A stretch of 45,914 nucleotides of DNA from Butyrivibrio sp. (lineage in GTDB: Bacteria > Bacillota > Clostridia > Lachnospirales > Lachnospiraceae): assembly GCA_024694565.1 (NCBI GenBank), contig JAILJR010000113.1:1-45914 (forward strand). The letters are read 5' to 3'. The notes under the pieces were generated by a model, which was not told the origin of the DNA, searched no databases, and was given only the letters and a program-made list of their open reading frames with translations. This document shows positions 18,733 to 26,920 of the stretch, piece by piece. The position numbers and the translations under genes were made by a program. How positions within the stretch are numbered: the stretch's first letter is position 1; every line of letters begins with the position of its first letter.

Positions 18733-18761
18733 ATTATATAAAAAATATGCACACTTGTAAA
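18733..18761 (-). promoter_or_regulatory. Promoter of the peptide transporter operon
   Basis: On the minus strand TTTACA (18756-18761), a 17-bp spacer and a perfect TATAAT (18733-18738) lie about 65 nt before the lipoprotein start. The -35 overlaps the edge of a GC-rich repeat. Confidence 0.75.
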
Positions 18762-18907
18762 ATGGACCCCGGGGACGGAGGTTAGGGGTCATTTGGGATG
18801 GTCTCAGGGGACGGAGGTTTAGGGCCATTTTGCAAAGGAGATGGTGGGGACGGGGGTGAAGGGGCATTGTGTAAAATGAACCCAAACCTCCGTCCCCTGA
18901 GTCCATT
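18756..18907. repeat. GC-rich REP-like cluster left of guaA
   Basis: Several units of the type AAATGGACC-CCGGGGACGGAGGTT-AGGGGTCATTT occur in both orientations; three contain GGGGACGGRGGT and a last inverted one contains AACCTCCGTCCCCTGAG. A related cluster lies right of guaA at 20172-20284. Units of this kind resemble REP/BIME palindromes; no REP-associated transposase is in the window. Confidence 0.7.
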
Positions 18908-18916
18908 TAAATCGTG

Positions 18917-18945
18917 TTGAGATACTCGCCATTCGAGGGTATAAT
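18917..18945 (+). promoter_or_regulatory. Promoter of guaA
   Basis: TTGAGA (18917-18922), a 17-bp spacer and a perfect TATAAT (18940-18945) predict a 5' leader of about 190 nt before the guaA start. Confidence 0.8.
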
Positions 18946-18965
18946 CTCTAATGTAGTGTTATTAC

Positions 18966-19026
18966 GATGTGGTGGCCAAAAGTTTTCGCACAGCTCAAAG
19001 TCGGGTGGGAACTTTGAACCCGCATC
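18966..19026 (+). other. Structured segment of the guaA 5' leader
   Basis: GATGTGG (18966-18972) pairs with CCGCATC (19020-19026) and encloses a hairpin CAAAGT/ACTTTG (18996-19001 with 19011-19016). AACCCGC (19017-19023) could instead pair with GCGGGTT (19047-19053) at the start of the leader repeat, so two exclusive folds are possible. It does not match the purine riboswitch consensus as I know it. The element is unidentified. Confidence 0.4.
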
Positions 19027-19043
19027 TCATTATTCATCCATAA

Positions 19044-19140
19044 GGAGCGGGTTACCATTAACGCACGTCCTTTAGGCGATTACAGTATCCGCATCCGACC
19101 GGCCCAATTCAGATATAAACTGACGTTTATAGAGGAGGAA
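19044..19140 (+). repeat. SD-ending leader repeat, copy C (before guaA)
   Basis: GGAGCGGGTTACC opens the element. The loop ACGTCCTTTAGG, GTATCCGCATCCGACCGG, CAGATAT, the hairpin ATAAAC-TGAC-GTTTAT and the SD AGAGGAGG follow in order. The SD lies 6-8 nt before the guaA ATG. The first stem is weaker than in copies A and D. Confidence 0.8.
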
Positions 19141-19145
19141 CAATC

Positions 19146-20129
19146 ATGCAAAGTGAAAGAAGACCCGATGATATGGTACGCATTACAACGCCTGAGCTGG
19201 CGGATGCCTTCATCGAGGAACAGATCGCCGCACTTCGAGCTCAGATCGGTGATAAAAAAGTTTTGCTCGCACTTTCCGGAGGAGTTGATTCTTCAGTGGT
19301 TGCAGCCATGCTCATAAAGGCTATAGGAGACAGGCTTGTCTGTGTACACGTAAATCACGGACTCCTTCGCAAGGGAGAACCGGAGCAGGTTATTGAGGTT
19401 TTCAAAAACCAGATGAAGGCAAATCTGATCTATGTGGATGCCACAGACAGATTTCTTGATAAGCTTGCAGGAGTATCTGATCCGGAGAAAAAGCGCAAGA
19501 TCATAGGTGGAGAATTCATCGAGGTATTCGCAGAGGAAGCCCGTAAGCTTGATGGGATTGATTTCCTGGCACAGGGAACCATCTGGCCGGATATCCTTGA
19601 AAGCGAGGCTGGAATCAAAGCGCATCACAACGCCGGAGGCCTTCCTGAGGATATGAAGTTCGAGCTGGTGGAGCCTGTGAGAATACTCTTCAAGGATGAG
19701 GTACGTATCGTGGGTGAGCGCCTCGGCCTTCCTGCCAATATGGTTTATCGTCAGCCCTTCCCCGGCCCGGGGCTTGGAGTTCGCTGTCCCGGTGCCATTA
19801 CAAGAGACAGATTGGAAGCAGTTCGTGAATCCGATGCCATCCTGCGTGAGGAATTTGCTAAAAACGGACTTGAAGGAAAGGTATGGCAGTACTTTACAGT
19901 CGTTCCGGATTTTAAGTCCACAGGTGTAAAGGAAGGTAAGAGAACCTTTGACTGGCCCTGCATCATCCGCGCCATCAACACCACTGATGTTATGGAGGTG
20001 ACGGTGGAGCATCTTTCAGATGAACTGATTGACCATCTTGTAAAGCGGATCATCACCGAGGTTCCGGGAATCAACAGAGTCCTGTTTGACTATACTCCGA
20101 AGCCTCCGGCTACGGTGGAGTACGAATAA
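19146..20129 (+). CDS. guaA: GMP synthase, stand-alone ATP-pyrophosphatase subunit
   Basis: It converts XMP to GMP using ATP and ammonia. The 327 residues cover only the synthetase half. The PP-loop SGGVDSS is at residues 44-50, then HVNHGLLRKGE, AQGTIWPDILES, RQPFPGPGLGVR and the C-terminal dimerisation domain ending KPPATVEYE. The N-terminal glutamine amidotransferase domain, fused in most bacterial GuaA, is absent. The start is clean (SD AGAGGAGG, ATG at 19146), so it is not a broken gene. The two-subunit form is known from archaea and some Clostridia. A partner glutaminase would be expected elsewhere in the genome; none is in this window. Confidence 0.93.
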   Translation: MQSERRPDDMVRITTPELADAFIEEQIAALRAQIGDKKVLLALSGGVDSSVVAAMLIKAIGDRLVCVHVNHGLLRKGEPEQVIEVFKNQMKANLIYVDATDRFLDKLAGVSDPEKKRKIIGGEFIEVFAEEARKLDGIDFLAQGTIWPDILESEAGIKAHHNAGGLPEDMKFELVEPVRILFKDEVRIVGERLGLPANMVYRQPFPGPGLGVRCPGAITRDRLEAVRESDAILREEFAKNGLEGKVWQYFTVVPDFKSTGVKEGKRTFDWPCIIRAINTTDVMEVTVEHLSDELIDHLVKRIITEVPGINRVLFDYTPKPPATVEYE

Positions 20130-20171
20130 TTGATAAAGTCCCCAAAGTGCTGTATTCCTGATAAGGGGAGT

Positions 20172-20284
20172 AACCGGGGACCGTAAAATGAACCCCAACC
20201 CCCGACCCCGGGGATCATCCCCGTCCAAGAGACCATCCGGGGACTATCAAAATGAACCCGAACCCCCGTCCCCAGGGACCATTA
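20172..20284. repeat. GC-rich REP-like cluster right of guaA
   Basis: Two units contain AAAATGAACCC(C/G)AACCCCCG followed by (A/T)CCCC and GGGA(T/C)CAT. They are the same family, largely in inverse orientation, as the cluster at 18756-18907, so guaA is bracketed by these repeats. Confidence 0.7.
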
Positions 20285-20294
20285 TAAATGCAAT

Positions 20295-20326
20295 GAGCCG
20301 ACCGGCAAGCTTTTGTCGGTCGGCTC
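20295..20326. terminator. Hairpin between guaA and leuS
   Basis: A 10-bp stem GAGCCGACCG/CGGTCGGCTC encloses a 12-nt loop. No clear T-run follows, so termination is uncertain. The right half (TTTTGTCGGTCGGCTCA) recurs alone near 12114-12130. Confidence 0.45.
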
Positions 20327-20352
20327 ATATCATTAATGCGCAGCATTTCTAT

Positions 20353-20381
20353 TTGCCTTAATTGGCGCAAAAATGTATAAT
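20353..20381 (+). promoter_or_regulatory. Promoter of leuS
   Basis: TTGCCT (20353-20358), a 17-bp spacer and a perfect TATAAT (20376-20381). The leader is only about 45 nt, and no T-box stem or conserved T-box sequence is present. Confidence 0.75.
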
Positions 20382-20434
20382 TAGTGAGTGTTTTTTATAT
20401 TTTTTATAATCAATAATTCAGAGGAGTAACAGCT

Positions 20435-22855
20435 ATGTCAGAAGTTTACAATCACCATGCGGTGGAAAAGAAGTGGCAGCAGGTCTGGGATGATGAGAAG
20501 GCCTTCGCTGCGTCAAATGATTATACCAAGCCCAAGTACTATGCACTTGTGGAGTTTCCTTATCCTTCGGGCCAGGGACTTCACGTTGGACATCCGCGTC
20601 CCTACACGGCACTTGATATCGTTGCCAGAAAGCGCAGGATGCAGGGCTACAATGTTCTTTATCCAATGGGATGGGATGCCTTCGGACTTCCGACTGAGAA
20701 CTATGCAATAAAGAACCACATTCACCCCAAGATCGTCACAGAGAACAATGTAAAGAGATTCAAGGACCAGCTCCACTCCCTTGGCTACTCTTTTGACTGG
20801 GACAGAGAGATTAACACAACTGATCCCGGGTACTATCACTGGACACAGTGGATTTTCAGAAAGCTCTTTGAGGAGGGCCTTGCCTACAAGAAGGAGATGC
20901 CAATCAACTGGTGTACCTCCTGCAAGGTTGGTCTTGCCAACGAGGAGGTTGTAAACGGCGTCTGCGAGAGATGCGGCAGTCCCGTTGTCCGCAAGGTGAA
21001 GAGCGAGTGGATGCTCAAGATAACTGAGTATGCCGACAAACTCATAGATGGTCTTGACACTGTTGATTATATCGAGAGAGTTAAGGTATCACAGAAGAAC
21101 TGGATCGGAAGAAGTACCGGTGCAGAGGTTGATTTTGCCATTGCCGGCACTGAGGATAAGCTCACTGTCTACACCACAAGATGCGATACGCTCTTTGGCG
21201 CAACCTACATGGTCGTATCCCCCGAGCACCCTTACCTCGACAAGTACAAGGACAGGATAAAGAACTTTGACGATATCCTTTCATACAGAGAGGAAGCCGC
21301 AAGGAAGTCTGATTTCGAGAGAGCAGAGCTTTCCAAGGAAAAGACAGGTGTATGTGTTGACGGTCTTTCTGCCATCAATCCTGTAAATGACAAAGAGATA
21401 CCTATCTGGGTTTCGGACTATGTACTTATGAGCTACGGAACAGGCGCCATCATGGCGGTTCCAGGGCACGATGACAGAGACTGGGAGTTTGCCAAGAAGT
21501 TTGACCTTCCTATCATCCAGGTTGTTGCCAAGGATGGGGAAGAGGTTGATATAAATGAGGCGGCATTTACCGATGTCGCAACAGGTGTCCTTGTCAATTC
21601 AGGCTTCATAACAGGTCTGTCCGTTGAGGATGCCAAGAAAAAGATGATCGAGTTCCTCGAGGAGAAAAAGATAGGTCACGCCAAGGTCAATTACAAGCTT
21701 CGTGACTGGGTATTCTCCCGCCAGAGATACTGGGGTGAGCCGATCCCCATCGTGCACTGCGACAAGTGCGGCTTTGTTTCACTCCCTGAGTCGGAGCTGC
21801 CTCTCCTTCTTCCTGAGGTTGAGAGCTATGAGCCGACGGACAACGGTGAGTCGCCTCTTGCAGCCATGACAGACTGGGTTAACACAACCTGTCCATGCTG
21901 CGGCGGTCCTGCAAAGCGTGAGACAGACACAATGCCTCAGTGGGCAGGATCCTCCTGGTATTTCCTGAGGTACTGCGACCCTGACAATGACAAGGAGCTT
22001 GCAAGTAAGGAAGCACTTAAGTACTGGATGCCTGTTGACTGGTACAACGGAGGAATGGAGCATACCACACTTCATCTTCTCTACTCAAGGTTCTGGCACA
22101 AGTTCCTCTATGACCAGGGCGTTGTTACGACTCCGGAGCCATATCAGAAGAGGACATCTCATGGCATGATCCTTGGTGAGAACGGCGAAAAGATGAGTAA
22201 GTCAAGGGGCAATGTTGTGAACCCTGACGATATAGTAAGGGACTATGGTGCAGATACACTTCGCACCTACGAGATGTTCATCGGTGCCTTCGACCTCGCA
22301 GCAAGCTGGTCAGAGGACGGTGTAAAGGGCTGCAGAAGATTCCTTGATCGTGTGTGGAAGCTTCAGGACATAATGACTCCGGAAGAGGGCTACTCCAAAG
22401 AGCTTGAAACTTTGATGCACCAGACCATACAGAAGGTCACAAACGATTTTGAGAATCTTAAGTACAACACAGCTATTGCTGCCATGATGGCTCTCATCAA
22501 CGAGTTCTACAAAAAGAACGCTGTGACAAAGGGAGAATACAAGACACTCATAACACTCCTTAACCCAGTAGCTCCGCACATCACAGAGGAGATCTGGCAG
22601 ACAATCGGCTGCGAGGAAAGAGTATATCAGCAGAAGTGGCCTGAGTTTGACCCCGCCAAGACTGTCACAAACACAGTCGAGATCGCGGTTCAGATAAACG
22701 GCAAGGTAAAGGCAACTCTCGAGATAGACAAGAATGATCCCAAGGAAAAAGTCATCGAAGAGGGCAAGAAGACAATAGCTGATAAGCTTCAGGGCAAGAA
22801 TATCGTAAAAGAGATCTATGTTCCCGGAAGGATTGTGAATATTGTTGTGAAATAA
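20435..22855 (+). CDS. leuS: Leucyl-tRNA synthetase
   Basis: This class I synthetase charges tRNA-Leu. The 806 residues fit the bacterial enzyme. [18 protein letters not shown] carries the HIGH-type motif HVGH at residues 50-53, and KMSKS is at 586-590. A Cys-pair zinc-like region ([17 protein letters not shown]) lies near 160-185, the CP1 editing region with [13 protein letters not shown] and [15 protein letters not shown] is at about 245-345, and the anticodon-binding and C-terminal domains follow. SD AGAGGAG precedes the ATG. The gene has its own promoter and is followed by a hairpin at 22867. Confidence 0.97.
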   Translation: MSEVYNHHAVEKKWQQVWDDEKAFAASNDYTKPKYYALVEFPYPSGQGLHVGHPRPYTALDIVARKRRMQGYNVLYPMGWDAFGLPTENYAIKNHIHPKIVTENNVKRFKDQLHSLGYSFDWDREINTTDPGYYHWTQWIFRKLFEEGLAYKKEMPINWCTSCKVGLANEEVVNGVCERCGSPVVRKVKSEWMLKITEYADKLIDGLDTVDYIERVKVSQKNWIGRSTGAEVDFAIAGTEDKLTVYTTRCDTLFGATYMVVSPEHPYLDKYKDRIKNFDDILSYREEAARKSDFERAELSKEKTGVCVDGLSAINPVNDKEIPIWVSDYVLMSYGTGAIMAVPGHDDRDWEFAKKFDLPIIQVVAKDGEEVDINEAAFTDVATGVLVNSGFITGLSVEDAKKKMIEFLEEKKIGHAKVNYKLRDWVFSRQRYWGEPIPIVHCDKCGFVSLPESELPLLLPEVESYEPTDNGESPLAAMTDWVNTTCPCCGGPAKRETDTMPQWAGSSWYFLRYCDPDNDKELASKEALKYWMPVDWYNGGMEHTTLHLLYSRFWHKFLYDQGVVTTPEPYQKRTSHGMILGENGEKMSKSRGNVVNPDDIVRDYGADTLRTYEMFIGAFDLAASWSEDGVKGCRRFLDRVWKLQDIMTPEEGYSKELETLMHQTIQKVTNDFENLKYNTAIAAMMALINEFYKKNAVTKGEYKTLITLLNPVAPHITEEIWQTIGCEERVYQQKWPEFDPAKTVTNTVEIAVQINGKVKATLEIDKNDPKEKVIEEGKKTIADKLQGKNIVKEIYVPGRIVNIVVK

Positions 22856-22866
22856 AAATTGACAAA

Positions 22867-22899
22867 GGCCACGGGATGGATGAACGCTATTCCGTGGCC
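22867..22899 (+). terminator. Hairpin after leuS
   Basis: GGCCACGGGAT pairs with ATTCCGTGGCC across an 11-nt loop, 11 bp after the leuS stop. The following tract (AATTTAAAATTT) has no long T-run, so it may be leaky. Confidence 0.6.
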
Positions 22900-22933
22900 A
22901 ATTTAAAATTTATGGTTAAGGAGGAAAACAAAT

Positions 22934-23143
22934 ATGGACGGTATGTCGCAAGAGAAATTGATAAAGGAATTTAATCAAGTTATTGGTGACAGAAAATTCA
23001 GTACTGCTTTAGATAGACAGAATCAGCTTGATGAGCTGCACAGAGTATATAGAAAACGGGAACTTGAAAAGCTTGATGATAAAAAACAAAGACCGGGAAA
23101 AAGACAATGTATTCTGAGCCAACAGCTTATGCACAGCAGATAG
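22934..23143 (+). CDS. Small charged protein, first gene of the unknown operon
   Basis: A strong SD (AAGGAGG) lies 9 nt before the ATG, so translation surely begins here. The 69 residues are helical and charged (MSQEKLIKEFNQVIGDRK, ELHRVYRKRELEKLDDKK) and match no family I know. The 3' end overlaps the next gene by 37 nt in another frame. The next gene has a much weaker SD, and the junction carries an A6 tract (23081-23086) where a -1 shift would join both frames into one protein. Either a frameshift mutation, programmed frameshifting or simple overlap fits. Confidence 0.5.
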   Translation: MDGMSQEKLIKEFNQVIGDRKFSTALDRQNQLDELHRVYRKRELEKLDDKKQRPGKRQCILSQQLMHSR

Positions 23144-25110
23144 TTTCTGCCATGGACAAATACCGTCTTTATGACGAAGACTCTCGTTACTGGCTTTTCT
23201 GTGATGACATTTTTGATGAATTCCTTTTATCAAGGGATGAAAAGAAAAATGAGGATCAGGACGAGCTTATAAGGACGTTTAAGCTTCTTTCCTCCATGGG
23301 TCCCGGTGCTGTTTGGGAGAAGGTCGGAGAAAATATAACACCGGATTGCTTTGATGCAAATCAGAGATATATGAGTGATCTGGAAATTTCTTATGATTCT
23401 AAAATGGCGGATATGAGAAAGCGTCTCAAAGTTGGAGTAAATCAGAATGTTTTTACCAAGAAAGAGATAGAGAAAAATCCTGAGTACGCAGCAAGGCAGC
23501 TCAACAGCATCAGGGTTCTGGCAGAAATCTTTAAACCGGGTACTCGTTCGTATTTGGCGCTTGATGAGGAAGAAAAACTAAATGCTGACAGTCTTATGCA
23601 TACTTTTGAACTTTGTCGGGAAGCTTATAGATCTGCAGGGTTCGCTGAGGACAGGGTAAATCAGTTAGCAGTTGAAAAAATAAAAAATGAAGCCAAATTT
23701 CCTGCCTCCATAAAGAGAGATATGGACTTATTTTTCATGGAGATTCAAAAGAAGAGCAGACTTTTAGATAAAAATGCGGATATAACGCTGAAATTCAATT
23801 ATATAAATGCTGACATTTTTGATGAATCCAATTTTAAGCTTGTCGCAGACATCAAAAAGGCTGTGGAACAGAATCCGGAACAGTATCAGGCACATAAGAG
23901 CGAGATTGATAAGATGGTGAAGGAATTGCTTGTATCTCTTGAAGCGATCACCATGAAATCAAATGTCTCCTCCTGCCTTGCTTCTGCTGGAAATGAATAC
24001 CTGTTTGAGAGTGATCCTGAGTTGAAGGAATATTATCAGCAGCTGTTACAGAAATTGGGGGACAAGGGTCCTGATATATTTGATGAGTATGTGGATGATT
24101 ACATTGAGAATAATAGCAATTATGTTGAGAGAGCATATGCTACAGCCCTTCAATCTTCAATAATGTTTCGCCTTACAGGAAAAGGTAAACTTACGCTGGA
24201 TGATTCATTAAAAAAACTGGATAAACAGGCATATAGTTGGGGAAGAGAAAATGTGCCAAAGGAATCCGCGGTTTATTATTCCGAACATCCGGTATGGCAG
24301 GGGATTAGAAATGTTGAAGATGATATGAAGAGGTTTAGATACTATCATCCGGAGATTGCGGAAACCGACTATTTTTCCTATGGCGCATATTACGAAAAAG
24401 AACTTGACAGATTGAAGCGGCAGAAGCCTGAGACAGAAGATGATAAAGCGCGTAATGAAGCAAAAAAGAAGGAATGCTGCTATAAGCTAAAATGGGCAAG
24501 AATACATCTGGGAATACATTCGAGAACTTTCCATTATGTTGGGGATCCGAATGCGAAGGTTCTTGGACATCCTGCTTTTGCGAGGTCGTTTAATCAAGAG
24601 CTTGATATGCCGGTTTTTAGAAATATGGACCCGGAAGCATACATTGATAATCTGGAGGATATTGCCTCACATATTTTTTTCCACGAACCGAATAAAGAGG
24701 AGCTGGAAGAAGCAAAGCAACGGCAGAAAAAAGGAATAAGAGAACACTTCAAATACTATGAAAAGCATTTTCAGGAGATGCTTGATAAATACGGAATTGG
24801 GCCAGCATCTCTGTCTATGATAGTATCAAATTTCAGTCAGATACGAAAAAACACAAACTGCACTCAGGAAGGCTCAAACCTGATACTAAATGATCGTTTG
24901 GTGCTTGATGAAAATGATGAAAATGATCTAAGGCTCTGGCATCTTACAAAGTACATCACTTACTTTTCGACATATTTGATCCACCTTTCAGGTACGCCGG
25001 CGCTCGGGATGTCTCAAGAGGAAATTAATAATAAATATAAAGAGCTTGTAAGTGATGTATGTTCTGACAGCATTGAGTATCTGAAGACGCATCCGTATAG
25101 GGAGAGATAG
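23107..25110 (+). CDS. Hypothetical protein, 667 residues
   Basis: This is a large soluble, acidic and helix-rich protein with no signal peptide, membrane segment or recognisable catalytic motif. The only SD-like sequence before the ATG is GGGAAA. The frame is open only to 23083 upstream, so it may be translated through coupling to, or frameshifting from, the 69-residue gene before it. Its Lys/Glu/Asp-rich style is like the N-terminal parts of the calpain-like proteins here, but I could not align them by eye. Codon use looks AT-richer than in the neighbouring leuS. Function unknown. Confidence 0.7.
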   Translation: MYSEPTAYAQQIVSAMDKYRLYDEDSRYWLFCDDIFDEFLLSRDEKKNEDQDELIRTFKLLSSMGPGAVWEKVGENITPDCFDANQRYMSDLEISYDSKMADMRKRLKVGVNQNVFTKKEIEKNPEYAARQLNSIRVLAEIFKPGTRSYLALDEEEKLNADSLMHTFELCREAYRSAGFAEDRVNQLAVEKIKNEAKFPASIKRDMDLFFMEIQKKSRLLDKNADITLKFNYINADIFDESNFKLVADIKKAVEQNPEQYQAHKSEIDKMVKELLVSLEAITMKSNVSSCLASAGNEYLFESDPELKEYYQQLLQKLGDKGPDIFDEYVDDYIENNSNYVERAYATALQSSIMFRLTGKGKLTLDDSLKKLDKQAYSWGRENVPKESAVYYSEHPVWQGIRNVEDDMKRFRYYHPEIAETDYFSYGAYYEKELDRLKRQKPETEDDKARNEAKKKECCYKLKWARIHLGIHSRTFHYVGDPNAKVLGHPAFARSFNQELDMPVFRNMDPEAYIDNLEDIASHIFFHEPNKEELEEAKQRQKKGIREHFKYYEKHFQEMLDKYGIGPASLSMIVSNFSQIRKNTNCTQEGSNLILNDRLVLDENDENDLRLWHLTKYITYFSTYLIHLSGTPALGMSQEEINNKYKELVSDVCSDSIEYLKTHPYRER

Positions 25111-25113
25111 ACT

Positions 25114-25194
25114 ATGAAATCCGGCATGGATAAATACTCTCTCGATGGAGAAGTAGTTATATTTAATTATAGAGGTGTAGAAGATGCTGTATGA
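25114..25194 (+). CDS. Possible 26-residue peptide
   Basis: An ATG preceded by GGAGAGA begins 3 nt after the previous stop. It encodes MKSGMDKYSLDGEVVIFNYR and six more residues. The TGA overlaps the following gene by 11 nt, the same geometry as at 12180-12305. It may drive coupled translation of the next gene or be its displaced N-terminus. Confidence 0.35.
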   Translation: MKSGMDKYSLDGEVVIFNYRGVEDAV

Positions 25195-25642
25195 ATTTGA
25201 AATTGGGAACAGGGAAAAAAGGCGGCTGAAAAATCTTATCCCGGAGATTTACAGAGATGAGCTTTTGAGGGATGAGCTGTTTGGTATAGCTACTTTTGAT
25301 AGAAAGACTGATGTGGATAACCTTGTGGGAATAACTTTGGTAAGAGTCAAATCTGATTTTCAGGAGATTGTCTGGGTTGCTCTGACAGATAACTACTCTA
25401 TTCCGGAGTATGGTGCTGACCTCATAAGGTGCAGGGTAGAAGCTGCTCAGGAAGTTGGGGCTCTTTTAGGAACCTTTTCAGATATTCCCGAATCAGAGAT
25501 AGAAATGCAGAAATATTATAGACTTGCAGGGTTTGACATCATGAAATTTGAAGATGACAATTCTTATGTCAGAGCAGTAAAGCTGCGAGATGAAAGAAAA
25601 GCGCACTATCTCTTGAGAAAGTTAACGCCGCTAAAGGCGTGA
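25184..25642 (+). CDS. GNAT-like (N-acetyltransferase fold) protein, probably degenerate
   Basis: The 152 residues contain DNLVGITLVR, EIVWVALTDNYSIPEYGADL, a helix (CRVEAAQEVGALLG) and QKYYRLAGFDIMKFEDDNSY. This order of strand, turn, helix and aromatic AGF(D/R) motif resembles the acetyl-CoA-binding half of GNAT enzymes. It also parallels the clearer GNAT at 29902-30732 (LSLFVPPEFRGLDVG, LTPFFNSFGFRTDVFE). The usual R/Q-x-x-G-x-G/A loop is not intact (IPEYGADL), so activity is doubtful. It has no proper SD of its own. Confidence 0.45.
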   Translation: MLYEFEIGNREKRRLKNLIPEIYRDELLRDELFGIATFDRKTDVDNLVGITLVRVKSDFQEIVWVALTDNYSIPEYGADLIRCRVEAAQEVGALLGTFSDIPESEIEMQKYYRLAGFDIMKFEDDNSYVRAVKLRDERKAHYLLRKLTPLKA

Positions 25643-25727
25643 AAGTGGGAAAATAAGATATCGCATGAGCTGATCAACAAAACCTGCCCGGCCAGCTTCA
25701 GACCGGAAAAAACTTGGCATATACTCA

Positions 25728-26843
25728 ATGCATAAAGCACCTTATGTTGTTCGCCTTGAATCCGCCAAAATGAGCTCAAAACAGAAAGCAGATTTTCCGG
25801 CAAGAAGCATTGGAGTGAAGAACGAAGAATTTTCATTAGTGAGCAAAAGAACGCATGTTTCTGAAGGACTACAGGAAGAAAAGACTTTCAGAGAAAAGCT
25901 TGAAGAAGTAAAAAAAAGCAAAGATTTTGCCCGGAAACTGAAGGAGCAAAGCTATACTTTAAAGTCTGAAGACAGAAAGTGGTCTCAAAAAGCTTCACAG
26001 CTATATCAAAAAGCTCTCGATACTAAAAAGAAAGTAAGAGCAAACAAAGAACAGGTTGCACAGCTCCTGCGTGATGTAAAGGGAGCTGAAGACAAGGTGT
26101 CTGAAATAAGGTGTATGCGGGATACGCTTCTTTTAACGCCTCAGCTTCATGGAATGGAAGAAAAAGTTAAGGAACAATTTCGTATGGAGTTGAATTTTGC
26201 AGTCTTTGTGGCGGAAAGTGCTCTTTTGTGTCTTGAGTATATAACTACCGGTGAAGAACCGGATTATTTGCATGGAAGTTATATAAAAAGGCGCTGGAAT
26301 ATAAATTGTGATCACATTGATCCCACAAGACCACTGGCTGAGCAGATTCCTTGCATGGAGAAATGTTTAAGCGAAATAACAGACTATGAGTGTAGTAAAT
26401 ATCCGTTTACTCTTGCTTATGAAAAGAGGATTCCTATCGAACAAAAAAAGGAATTAAAAGATACGGATATTGAAGCTGCCTTCAGCGAGCTTTTGGATAA
26501 GAAGGACAAGTACCCGGATTTATTCCTGGAACCGGGGATAATCAGGATATTCAAGTATGTACCGGAGTTAATACTTCTTTTTAATGAGGTCAAAAATCTC
26601 AGAGAGGCACTTTCTCATAAACTGTCTGAAAGTGATGATGAAAAGTATGCGAAGATGTATGCAGATTGTACTGCCATGTATAATACATTGCTGCTGCGAC
26701 ATAGATTTATGATATCAGCATCGGTTCTTACCTCATCTGAATTAGTAGAGAATAGTCCTTCGTTTAAAAGTGCATCCTATGATTATTCATTGAGGGAAAT
26801 CAGAAAGGTAATGAGATCCAATATGCTCAAGGTTGTGGATTAA
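25728..26843 (+). CDS. Hypothetical coiled-coil protein, 371 residues
   Basis: Residues about 45-130 are rich in Lys, Glu and Gln with heptad-like spacing (EEKTFREKLEEVKKSKDF), suggesting a coiled coil; the remainder is helical and soluble. No signal peptide or known domain is seen. The first ATG (25728) has no SD, and a TATACT with a weak TTCAGA 17 bp upstream ends just before it. If that is a promoter, translation may begin at the next ATG, 25770. Function unknown; it lies in the run of unknown genes leading to the pseudo-calpain. Confidence 0.6.
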   Translation: MHKAPYVVRLESAKMSSKQKADFPARSIGVKNEEFSLVSKRTHVSEGLQEEKTFREKLEEVKKSKDFARKLKEQSYTLKSEDRKWSQKASQLYQKALDTKKKVRANKEQVAQLLRDVKGAEDKVSEIRCMRDTLLLTPQLHGMEEKVKEQFRMELNFAVFVAESALLCLEYITTGEEPDYLHGSYIKRRWNINCDHIDPTRPLAEQIPCMEKCLSEITDYECSKYPFTLAYEKRIPIEQKKELKDTDIEAAFSELLDKKDKYPDLFLEPGIIRIFKYVPELILLFNEVKNLREALSHKLSESDDEKYAKMYADCTAMYNTLLLRHRFMISASVLTSSELVENSPSFKSASYDYSLREIRKVMRSNMLKVVD

Positions 26844-26920
26844 GCGTTTTGAGGCATACCATTATTTATTATTGTATAATAAATATGCAACATCGTTTAT
26901 GGACAAAGAGAGGAAATACT

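Noticed and set aside
18667..18906. 80-residue N-terminal extension of the peptide-binding lipoprotein
   Set aside because: It reads through the promoter and REP-like repeats; the ATG at 18666 has a perfect SD and begins a lipoprotein signal.
18946..19043. Purine riboswitch before guaA
   Set aside because: The conserved junction and loop sequences of the purine aptamer are not present, though the leader is structured.
19146..20129. guaA as a truncated pseudogene
   Set aside because: It has a clean promoter, SD and ATG, and the synthetase domain is intact; no glutaminase remnant lies upstream.
20382..20434. T-box riboswitch before leuS
   Set aside because: The leader after the promoter is about 45 nt and lacks the conserved T-box sequence and stems.
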